Below are positions 23,226 through 32,989 of a DNA stretch of 64,000 nt, in pieces. The position numbers and the translations under genes were made by a program. This stretch comes from Protea cynaroides (taxonomy: Eukaryota > Streptophyta > Magnoliopsida > Proteales > Proteaceae). The stretch's first letter is position 1. Each line of letters begins with the position of its first letter. The DNA lies in the NCBI GenBank assembly GCA_028583415.1, contig CM053270.1, positions 59,857,117 to 59,921,116 on the forward strand, read 5' to 3'. The notes below the pieces were generated by a model. That model worked only from the letters and a program-made list of their open reading frames with translations, did not search any database and had not been told where the DNA came from.

Positions 23226-23641
23226 AGAAGACGTCATTCGACCTCCAAAAGATGGTTAACAGCCTCGAGCCCAAGTTAAAGGTCAAAGGGTATAAACTCC
23301 AAGAGCTAGAAGCCAACATTCCTGGTAAGATCAGCCAAGCTATCGAATACTTCAAAACCTCTAACACCTTGAAGAAATTTGTTGAGGAGTCGGATGAGAT
23401 GAAGTCCTTCAAGCACTAGCTCGCCACAGCTACCTTCTTCAAGGGGATACGTTCTCTGTGCGGCCATGTGCGTGAAGTAGCAAGGGCCGACTTTGACTTC
23501 TTAAGGTATCGTTTCAACATGGACTTACTCTCTGATTATGAAGTGAGAGAGGACTTCCTTGATGGACCAAAGGATAGATAGAGGGAAGGTGCCGATGGTT
23601 AGCCGTTAAAAGAGGTTCCTCTTGAGCTTGGAAGTGGTCCC
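23226..23641 (+). pseudogene. Tat antisense gene remnant, unit 2, part 2
   Basis: Homologous to 12506-12921, the coiled-coil C-terminal part (QELEANIPGKISQAI). It is bounded on the left by the family A solo LTR and on the right by the family B solo LTR. Confidence 0.75.
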
Positions 23642-23950
23642 CCGTGTGTAAGACCCGCACTCCATGAACCCGATCTAAACCTTGAATTCATGTCATAACA
23701 GGTCTTCCAATCATCACCGGGCCAGACGGGACGAGTGGATGACAAACAGGTACGAAACGGACCATTTAAGTATGAATTTTGTTCATACCGGTCGATGGTA
23801 CCGGTCTTGGTACCGGTCGACCATCGACTGGTATAGCCTGCGCAGCAGACTACGAAGATCCGGAACCGGATCTCTGCCGGTCCTACTTTCCAAATTCCGA
23901 ACCCTAGGACTTTCCTGATCCTAGGAGGTTTCCTAAACCTAAACCTAGCC

Positions 23951-23958
23951 TATATAAA
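23951..23958 (+). promoter_or_regulatory. LTR TATA box, family B solo LTR
   Basis: TATATAAA between two clusters of ACCGGTCG-type motifs. The equivalent box in the other family B LTR is at 56000-56007. Confidence 0.6.
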
Positions 23959-25420
23959 CCCCTCTAAACCTCTTAGAATCCCTTCCATTGATCCTCACAA
24001 ACCCTAGAAAGGAGAAAGAGGCTGAAGAAGGAGGAGAAGCTAGGAAGAGCCGATATTGCCGTTCGACGAAGAACACCTTATCGCCAGTCGACGGTGAGTG
24101 CTTAAACCTTCTTTTACATTATGACTCTAAGATTATGACTCTAGGATGGTTAAGTTGCTTTGATCAGTACCATGCAAAGCAGGTATTGATCTAAAACCCT
24201 ATTTTGCCGATAAACCCTATTTTTGTCGACAAACCCTAATCTAGTTGGTAAACCCTAGATTCGAGTTCTAGGAAGAAGACCGTCAAAGCTAGGACTTGAA
24301 TGGAGTTGGAAACAACTCTAACTCAGTGCTCAGACCTAGAATGTGTAGGAGGAACCCTAGGATCAATAGGGGATGATCGACGGCAGTCAAGAACCGGACG
24401 TATGGTCTTCCGGAGACATATCAGTCGACTATACCGGTTGCACCCTGTGCGACCGGTACTGTGACCGGTACCTTCCGGGGGTTGGTCTATGGGGACCGGC
24501 TGACCATACAGGTCGTAGGTTTCCCCACAGTGCTGCGACCGGTACCTGTGATCGGTCAGCTCTGTGAGATGTGTTTTGTCATTGTTGGTTTCCGACCAAC
24601 GTAAACCTATTCTAACTAAACCCTAATATCGTGTAGGACCTTGTGATAGCATGTTTGGACCTTGTAACGCGGAGCGATCTATCAAACAAGCGTCAGGTGA
24701 GGGAACAAGACCTAAACTAATTGGCTAATAATAAACTATTTTATTTTATTGAGTCCAACACTATGAATGATTCCATGCTTGTATGCGTGTAATGTGCATT
24801 TAACATGTCATCCAATATTTCTATTATTACTGTTCATGCATATTTACTTCGTTGTTTATAACATGATGATGATGATGATGATAGAAATAGGCATGTGAAT
24901 GTTTGTGTTTGGCTGGTGTACATGGTGCGGGTAGGGGATGGTATCAATCGGTACTTCAATGCCGTTTTCATTGAGGTATATTGTGTCATAGTTCTACTCA
25001 AGTCATGTCCACTAAGCAAATGTTGGTGTACTTGATGCGGATAGGGGATGGTATCAACCGGTACTTCAATGCCATTTTCATTGGGTATTGTAAGCACCCC
25101 ATTTTTGCCACCCTCGGCATAAGTGAACCAATATGGCAGGTTTCTGACCTTTAATCCAAAGATTTGTGATGCTCCACTGATCCCCACAGCAGGGTCATGG
25201 GCTATTACACCGCATAGATGCATAGGTCATAGAATTATCTTGAAACGAGACCGGAATTGCTCAATTCGATATCAAATGAGGAAGATACGACCATTTTAGT
25301 CGGATGATACATATAAGGGAGGTTTCGAAATTATTATAAATAATAATCCCAGGGGCCTTCATGCAAATTATCCTAAGTCGGATTGTTTGAATTTCAAATC
25401 ATCATATCTTGATCATCCGA

Positions 25421-26120
25421 CATCGGATTCAGATGATTCCAAGATCATTATTCTTCATTCATGATGTTCTACAAAGTGGACGTAAAAAATCCCGGGTAGA
25501 AGTCACCAGTGGGTCTCATGCAAACTTGCATGCAAAATGATCGTTAGAACTTCAAAGTTTCATATCTTTCCCGTTCTACATCGGATTCAGATGATTCCAA
25601 GACCATTATTCTTCATTCATGATGTTCTACAAAGTGGACGTAAAAAATCCCAGGTAGAAGTCACCAGTGGGTCCCATGCAAACTTGCATGCAAAATGATC
25701 GTTAGAACTTCAAAGCTTCATATCTTTCCCGTTCTACATCGGATTCAGATGATTCCAAGACCATTATTCTTCATTCATGATGTTCTACAAAGTGGACGTA
25801 AAAAATCCCGGGTGGAAGTCACCAGTGGGTCCCATGCAAACTTGCATGTAAAATGATCGTTAGAACTTCAAAGCTTCATATCTTTCCTGTTCTACATCGG
25901 ATTCAGATAATTCCAAGACCATTATTCTTCATTCATAATGTTCTACAAAGTGGACGTAAAAAATCCCGGGTAGAAGTCACCAGTGGGTCCCACGCAAGCT
26001 TGCATGCAAAATGATCGTCAGAACTTCAAAGCTTCATATCTTTTCCGTTCTACATCGGATTCAGATTATTCCAAGTCTCATTATGTTCCATTTTTAGTGC
26101 TCTACAAAGTGGACGTAAAA
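25421..26120 (+). repeat. 158-bp tandem repeat, about 4.4 copies
   Basis: CATCGGATTCAGAT starts at 25421, 25579, 25737, 25895 and 26053, exactly 158 bases apart each time. Units contain the short palindrome-bearing phrase GCAAACTTGCATGC. The array is internal to the family D LTR. Exact spacing suggests recent unequal exchange or slippage. Confidence 0.95.
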
Positions 26121-26491
26121 TATTTCCGGTAGAAGCCTCGAAGGATCTCATGCGAATGGTCGACCAAATTATCGATAATTGGTCCGCTTAAACTTCAAAA
26201 ATTCATTAGTTGACCATTTTACTTCCAAATGAGGTGATTCAAGTTCCTATATTCCTCATTTTTAATGTTCTACAAAATGAACGTAAAAAATTTGGAATAG
26301 AGGCCATCAAAAAATTCCATGCGGGATAACAGCGGGAATGACCCGTGAAATGACAAGGAGAAAAAACCCAGTTAATTTTAATCAGTCCAGTCAACTCAGT
26401 TCAACCCAGTTTTGGTCCAACCTAGCTCAACCCATATCAGTTGTCAACCTAAGTCAGTTTCAACCCATTTCGAATCAGTTCATCTATGTGC

Positions 26492-26494
<3 letters not shown>

Positions 26495-26574
<80 letters not shown>
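26495..26574. repeat. (AT)n microsatellite
   Basis: Uninterrupted AT dinucleotide run of about 80 bases, followed by degenerate ATGT/ATAT to about 26640. Frames across it encoding alternating Tyr-Ile are artefacts. Confidence 0.97.
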
Positions 26575-26582
<8 letters not shown>

Positions 26583-26643
26583 ATGTATGTATGTTATTAC
26601 ATATATGTGTATATATGTATATAATATATATTATTATATGTAA

Positions 26644-27660
26644 ATGATAATCCAAAAGATTTTGAGAAGAAAAAGGAAAGAGGGGAGAGAGAAACGTGAA
26701 AGTGAAGGGGGATTTTGGTTTTGGAGATAATCCAAAAGATTTTTGAGAAGAAAAAGGAAAGAGGGGAGAGAAAAAAACGTGGAAGAGAATGGGGATTTCG
26801 GTTTTTGGAGATAACCCAAAAGATTTTGAGAAAAAAAAGGAAAGAGGGAGAGAGGAAAAACGTGACTTTTTCTAAGAGAATCCAAAGGATTTTGTTGGAG
26901 AAAAAAAAGAAAGAGGGGAGAGAAAAACGTGGAAGAGAATGGGGATTTCGATTTTGGGGATAAATCCAAAAGATTTTGAGAAAAAAAAGGAAAGAGGGAG
27001 AGAAGAAAAACATGACTTTTTTTTTCTAAGAGAATCCAAAGGATTTCTTTGGAGAAAAAAAAAGGAAAGAAGAAAGAGAAAATGTAGGGTTTTTTTAGGA
27101 GTCACGGTTTTAGGAGTTTTCCAAAGAAAAAAAAAAGAAAAAAAAAAGAGGGAGAGAGAGGACGTGAAAAGAGAGAGGATATAGGGTTTCTATATTTTTT
27201 TCAAAAGGGAAAGAAGGGGAAGATAAAAGGGACGTGAGAGAGAGAAGAAAGGGGGGATTTTTCCAAAAAAAAAAAGGGAAAGAGAAAAAAAAACGTGAAA
27301 AGCTTAGGGAGCTCATTTTTGGGAGAAAAAGAAGGGAAGAAGAGAGAAAAAAAAAGGGAAAAGAAAGAGAAAAACGTGGCTTTTTCTAAAAAAACTTGGC
27401 TTTTTCTAAAGAGACTTTTCCAAAGAGAAAAAAAAGGGAAAGATGAAGAAAAATGTGAAAGGCTTTTGAGCTAAGTTTTGGGAGAAAAGTAAGGGAAGAG
27501 GAGAGAAAAAAAAGGGGAAAAAGAAAAAAAAGTGAAAGGCCTTTGTGGCTCACGTTTTTGGGAGAAAAAGAAGGGAAGAAGAGGGAAAAAAAGGAGGAAA
27601 CGTGGGCTTTCTTAGGGGGGTTCGGTTTTGGGAATCCGAAAGCTAAAGAAAGCTGAAGAG
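26644..27660 (+). repeat. Purine-rich tandem repeat region, about 1 kb
   Basis: The plus strand is overwhelmingly A and G. The phrase AATCCAAAAGATTTTGAGAA followed by AAAAAGGAAAGAGGGGAGAG and ACGTG recurs with a period near 80-100 bases, then becomes more degenerate. It lies inside the family D LTR. Minus-strand frames rich in Phe, Ser and Leu are shadows of this composition. Confidence 0.85.
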
Positions 27661-28470
27661 AGGAGAAGAAGAAGAGCAGAAGGTTCGGGGATCCGCAAAC
27701 CCGGGTAAACCCTCTCCTCTTTCATTCTTTTTATTATCAATACCACCATTCACTTACCTGATTCGGTGTACCACTGTAACATCCTATCACCTGCAGCCAT
27801 TATCCCAACTCGCTACTCCATATCCATTCCAATCCCTCTTGATCCGTAAATTTATCACCTAATCTTCTCTCCCATGAAATTGAGTTTTTGGATGATTATT
27901 TTTTGTTTGATCATATGATGCCATGAAATGGTCATATGATTTGAGTCATTGATGTTAATCTAATGAGGATGTAATTTGAGCCATTGATATTGAATGAATT
28001 TTAGTTTGATCAATTGTGAGTCATATGATTCGAAATCTTAAGGTGATTGATCTAGCCTTTGATTTAGATTTTCCTTAAGTGATTGATCATGGCCTCTGAT
28101 TATGAATTTTTATGAGATAAAATTTGGCCATCGATCTCGGATGCTTTAATGATAAAATCGGGTCATTGATCTTGGATGTTTAAATTAGCAAATCTGGACC
28201 ATTGATTTTAGATATGTTGATGCTTGATCCAAACCAATGGATCTTCATTATGAGTGTCTTAAATGAATCTAAATCGTCGGATCTTCACTATGAATGTTTT
28301 AAATGCATCTAAACCATTAGATTATCATCATGATTGATTTCAAAGCATCTGAACGGTTAGATTACCATTAATGGTGATTTATACCATTAAAATTTTCATC
28401 ATGAGTGTTTTTTTTAGATACACTGCCATGTTTGAATGCTCATTGCCATAGTTGGATGCTTATTGCCGTA
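27661..28470. other. Family D LTR, non-array segment with ATTGAT-rich repeats
   Basis: Within the 5.6-kb LTR. Short degenerate phrases such as CCATTGAT/GGATCTTCA recur between 27900 and 28400. No promoter or gene can be assigned. Confidence 0.4.
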
Positions 28471-28471
28471 A

Positions 28472-29331
28472 TTAGGGTAAAAAATCCTAAAATGGAAAGA
28501 AAGTAACAGTTAGGGTAAAAAACCCTAAAAAATAGAAATAAAATAATAATTAGGGTAGAAAACCCTAAAATGGAAAGAAAGTAACATTTAGGGTAGAAAA
28601 CCCTAAGATGGAAAGAAAATAATAATTAGGGTAGAAAACCCTAAAATGGAAAGAAAATAATAATTAGGGTAGAAAACCCTAAAATGGAAAGAAAGTAATA
28701 GTTAGGGTAAAAAACCCTAAAAAAATAGAAATAAAATAATAATTAGGGTAGAAAACCCTAAAATAGAAAGAAAGTAACATTTAGGGTAGAAGACCCTAAG
28801 ATGGAAAGAAAATAATAATTAGGGTAGAAAACCCTAAGATGGAAAGAAAGTAACATTTAGGGTAGAAAACCCTAACATGGAAAGAAAGTAACATTTAGGG
28901 TAGAAAACCCTAAGATGGAAAGAAAATAATAATTAGGGTAGAAAACCCTAAAATGGAAAGAAAGTAACATTTATGGTAGAAAACCCTAAGATGAAAATAA
29001 AATAATAATTAGGGTAGAAAACCCTAAAATGGAAAGAATGTAACAATTAGGGTAGAAAATCTTAAAAAATGAAAATAAAATAATAATTAGGGTAGAAAAC
29101 CTTAAAATGAAAAGAAAGTAATAGTTAGGGTAGAAAACCCTAAAAAATGGAAATAAAATAATAGTTAGGGTAGAAAACCCTAAAAAATGGAAATAAAATA
29201 ATAATTAGGGTAGAAAACCCTAAAATGGAAAGAATGTAACATTAGGGTAGAAAACCCTAAAAATGGAAATAAAATAATAATTAGGGTAGAAAACCCTAAA
29301 ATGGAAAGAAAATAACAATTAGGGTAGAAAA
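28472..29331 (+). repeat. Telobox-bearing minisatellite, about 23 copies
   Basis: Unit of about 37-40 bp: TTAGGGTAGAAAACCCTAA followed by an ATGGAAAGAAAGTAAC-type spacer. Each unit holds the plant telomere-like hexamer in both orientations (TTAGGG and AACCCTAA), forming a short palindrome. It is not a true telomeric TTTAGGG tandem array. The array is internal to the family D LTR. Two further AAACCCTAAACC copies lie near 29695-29740. Confidence 0.92.
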
Positions 29332-29849
29332 TAGCATACTAGATCATGCCATGTAGGCTCTTGCCTTATTTGCAATACATGCCATATTTGAAAGATTTTT
29401 AAACAATCTTACTGTATGTGAATTTCTTGTCATAAATGTTTTATGTGCCATATTTAGATAGAATATTCTATTTTTTTGGTAATAACTTATTTTATGCAAC
29501 ACCCTAGTCAAACTGCCATATCTGTACACTTCTAGAAGACAATCTAGGCGTGGGGACGTGCATTTAGGCACCCACATTCTTGGGAAGGGCATAATGGGAA
29601 TAATAAAACCTTAATAAAGAAAGAGAATTCTTTGCCAAACCTTCCAAAATTATAATTCAGAATGAAAAGGTAATTTAGGACGATTTGCCCCTCGGTAAAC
29701 CCTAAACCTAGAATAGGTTCTAAACCCTAAACCTAGAATAGGTTCTCAATCATTAACCTAGAACAGGTTATCCAGTTTCGAACTACGCAGATTCTGATTC
29801 CTAGGGCAAACCCTAGGATACGTAGGCCATTTGGGAGAATCCCAAATTC

Positions 29850-30235
29850 GGATCCACACCTTAGTCCACTTGGACTATCCATAGATCCACTAGGATATTT
29901 ATCCAAACCTTAGTCCACTCGGACTATCCATAGATCCACTAGGATATCTATCCATATTCCAATCCAAAAAGGGTTATCCAAATCTTAGTCCACTCGGACT
30001 ATCCATAGATTTACTAGGATACTTACCCACATTTCAACCCAGATAGGGTTATCCACACCTTAGTCCACTTGGACTATCCATAGATCCATTAGGATATTTA
30101 TCCACATTTCAACCCAGATAGGGTTATCCACATTCCAACCCAGATAGGGTTATCCATATTTTGACCCAAATAGGGTTATTCTTAGATCCACTAGGACTAT
30201 CTATCAGTCCACATGGACTATCCAGATCCTAACCC
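29850..30235 (+). repeat. Degenerate tandem array of TCCACTNGGACTATCC units
   Basis: Phrases CTTAGTCCACTCGGACTATCC, ATAGATCCACTAGGATAT and CCCAGATAGGGTTATCC alternate several times, with small inverted parts (TAGTCCA...TGGACTA). This array belongs to the family D LTR. Confidence 0.85.
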
Positions 30236-31617
30236 ATAGGATTTCTCAGCCTTTCAAGCATAAATTTCAACTTGAACAAAGAACTTAATCATGCACAAGC
30301 ATAAATCACATCCATAAACTTTAATCACACCTGAACTACGATGGTGAACCTGATTTTAGAATAATTACGTAATACGTAGGCAATCTGATGGATACAGATT
30401 CAGTTCAATGATATCAAACCACTTGGTTTGGTTTGGCTTAACAAATAGAGTCTAGCATAGGAAAGGTATAGGAGACCGATTTCGATCGGGCGGTTTGGGT
30501 GCCTAACCCCTTCCCATAACCGTAACCTGACGCTTACCCAATCTCTGATGGACCAGAATTCCAATCAAGGGTCATGAGTCAATCGAAGTCTTACCTTGGG
30601 GGTGAGATTTCACATTTCTAAGGTCCTAGACCTAAATCTAGGTGGCAACTTCAAAAGATTTCCATCTTTGTCCTCACAGGTATATTGTGCCATAGCTCTA
30701 TACAAGTCTTGTCCACTAACATCGTCGTATCGCCATTACCTTAGCGGAACTAATACGTCGTAAGGCATCAGGGGGGACGTGACATTGTGGTTCAGCCTGG
30801 TCACCAGACCCTAGCTCTATCTCTATGGATATATTGAGGGATGCTGGGGTGAGGCCTTGGATACACCTGTTTGCCATTAGGATTGGTTAGTTGCGAGCCC
30901 AGTTTGCAAACCCTCGCCAACAGGGGCTTACATGTTGGTATGGGAAACCGGTACAGCAATGCCATTTTCATTGGATGTATATTGTCCATGGTGGGCGCAT
31001 ATAGGACGACAGTGCCGTTTTCATTGGGTGGCTTCACACACTCGTGTATAGAGGTGAGGCGGCCTCCGAACCTTTCTATAGCACATTGTAAACTTATATA
31101 CTAGACCAAAGATATGAATTGAATGCATGCATATGTTTGTTGCATTGTTTTGTTTACTCACTGAGCTCAAGTTGGAGAGCTGAGCGTCGCGTGTGCAATT
31201 CTTTTTAGTTTCTGATGTTGCAGGTATTACGGTTGAAGATTATGTCGACACGCCAACATATGAACATGTGGCGGCTATGATGAGCAAGCTATGGAGGACT
31301 GTTGTGATTCGTCAAGCTAGCGTTTCAACTATGGATACGCTTAGTGTTTAATTTTCATATTTGGATATTGTAATATGTATTAAATTGTGTTTTGGTTACT
31401 TGGAGATAAATAGAATATTAATTATTTATCATGACTAGACCTCAGTTCATTATCTGTAAGACTTCCGCTATTTACTTTATTACCTCTGATTAATGTGGAA
31501 TGTGTTTTTGGTTTAACAAAGTGGGAATAGCCTATACGAGATCCTAGTTGAACCAGTGGTTTATTGACGGTTCATCACACCATTCTGGTTGGTTCAGAAT
31601 TGGAGTGTGACACCGTG

Positions 31618-31760
31618 AGTTTGAGGAGAAAACTGCTCAAGATGTGGCTGAAGGCAGGGATGTTGTTGACGGTGACACCACTCTGGCCATTGACCCTGTT
31701 GAAGTCGACAATTCAGGCCACAGAAACTGAGGGCGTCGCAGCGGAGATGGCTTAAAAGGC
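31618..31760 (+). pseudogene. Tat antisense gene remnant, unit 2, part 3
   Basis: Homologous to about 12926-13070, the 3' end of the Tat antisense gene. It continues immediately after the family B solo LTR. Confidence 0.7.
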
Positions 31761-32166
31761 GAAGAGGTAGGAGTTGAAACTGAAAGACTGAGCCAATGAT
31801 CTCCCTTTCTTTTTTTGTTTTTTTTGTTTTTCATTTTGTCTTTGTACTTTGAATATATTCTCCCCTATACATAATCTTTTTTCATGAATATAATGGAAGT
31901 TTTTCTATGTCTCTGAGTGTTGTATTCTTAATTTTTTGCAAACTTTTACCTTTGGTTGACTCTGTCTTTATGTTTGGACTTAAGCTCGTGAGATGGCAGT
32001 GGCTGATGGGTCCAAACGAGGAGCTACTGCCGACCTTCTTTCTAAAGTCGAGGCTCTTCGCCCCCAGATCTCGAAGATCAAAAGGACTGAGATGGATACA
32101 CCGAGGCCTTGACGAAGATCATAAAGGACCTTGGTCCAAGTAGGTTCGAGTATTACGGTGTATGAT

Positions 32167-32538
32167 CCAGAAGGTTGAGTCCTTCCAAACTTTTTACATC
32201 AAATAATTTAACAAGGCCAGTCATCAAGAAAGACGTATTGTCCAGCTTAACCGCTTTTACCATGAGGAAAGTCAGCTTTGCATCAACGCCGACCGCAAGA
32301 TAAGAGACCTTGCACAGAAGCTCGTCATTGTGGAGGAGACATTAGCAGTTTTCTTAGGGTAGTAGAGAGCTCCTATCTTTTATCTACCCCTCTTTTTATT
32401 GTCTTTATCGTTATGCATCTCGGCTTCGTGTTGACACCGAGTGTAGTGTGAAGGATTAGTCATTTTTGTGGAGGCTTTAAAGAATGGCCTTAGGAGGAAA
32501 AGGAGCTCTTCTGCATAGGCTACCCCCGACTTCATGAT
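32167..32538 (+). other. 372-bp segment present in unit 2, deleted in unit 1
   Basis: Between two ATGAT copies (32162-32166 and 32534-32538) unit 2 keeps 372 bases absent from unit 1 near 13470. It can be read as a continuation of the antisense gene (RKIRDLAQKLVIVEETLA), with a coiled-coil-like flavour. Confidence 0.65.
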
Positions 32539-32989
32539 AGTGTAGGTCACCACATTGTAATAAAGTGTTTTTATAATTTTGTAACTTTTTTTGTCAATGA
32601 ATGAAACTTTTTAACTATCGAGCTTGTGTGATCTTTTGCATGTGGGTGAACTTAGGAGTGTTCTTACCCCCCTCCTAAGTTCATATTGAATGTAGAATGT
32701 TTGCATTATGATGAATCTAAGCAACCTGTTTATAGGTCGTCAACCCATATGTCACACAGGTCGGACTATGGCCTTGTGTGTGAAGTCATTACCTTTGAAT
32801 TTTTGGAAACAAAAGATAGGAATTTAAGGACATTCCATTAAAGTTTCTCATGCCCAGTACATTAATGATAGAATTGCCACAAATTTTTTGAATGTCAAGG
32901 CCTCTAGATTAACTCGCCTCTTATTGTGGCGAGATGGTAAGTTCCTGGCTGAGTCACACAGACAACCCTATAGGGCCTTTCCCAATTTA

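Larger units (their letters stand above)
25089..30678 (+). mobile_element. 5.6-kb solo LTR, Tat/Ogre-like family D
   Basis: Starts TGTAAGCACCCC, ends GTCCTCACA, and is flanked by GGTAT at 25084-25088 and 30679-30683. Terminal phrases (GCACCCCATTTTTGCC at the start, CTAGGTGGCAACTTC near the end) resemble the very long LTRs of Tat/Ogre elements, so family assignment is by recall. No gag-pol, PBS or PPT is present, hence a solo LTR. It is built largely of arrays: a 158-bp tandem repeat, an (AT)n run, about 1 kb of purine-rich repeats, a telobox-like minisatellite and a TCCACTNGGACTATCC array. Confidence 0.8.
23647..31612 (+). mobile_element. Solo LTR, family B chromovirus, split by a nested LTR
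   Basis: Starts TGTAAGACCCGCACTCC, ends GGAGTGTGACA, and is flanked by CCGTG at 23642-23646 and 31613-31617. Removing the nested element at 25089-30678 leaves about 2.37 kb, the expected LTR length. TATATAAA lies at 23951. Motif ACCGGTCG and variants cluster at 23785-23835 (before the TATA box) and 24390-24560 (after). Just before the nested element a segment of roughly 110 bp (TTGGTGTACTTGATGCGG type) is directly repeated (about 24910-25088). No internal region, PBS or PPT. Confidence 0.88.

Noticed and set aside
25421..26120. CRISPR-like array
   Set aside because: The whole 158-bp unit repeats without unique spacers, and the context is a plant retrotransposon LTR.
26338..26655. Frames encoding long alternating Tyr-Ile runs
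   Set aside because: They are translations of the (AT)n microsatellite with no conserved flanks.
26597..27316. Overlapping minus-strand frames rich in Phe, Ser and Leu
   Set aside because: They are shadows of the purine-rich repeat array; the repetition follows the DNA period and not a protein family.
28472..29331. Interstitial telomere
   Set aside because: Units are 37-40 bp with one TTAGGG and one AACCCTAA each, not tandem TTTAGGG heptamers, and they lie within an LTR bounded by target duplications.
23647..31612. A single intact 8-kb retrotransposon
   Set aside because: It has no PBS, PPT, gag or pol and no second LTR; the centre is a separate TG...CA unit with its own GGTAT duplication.
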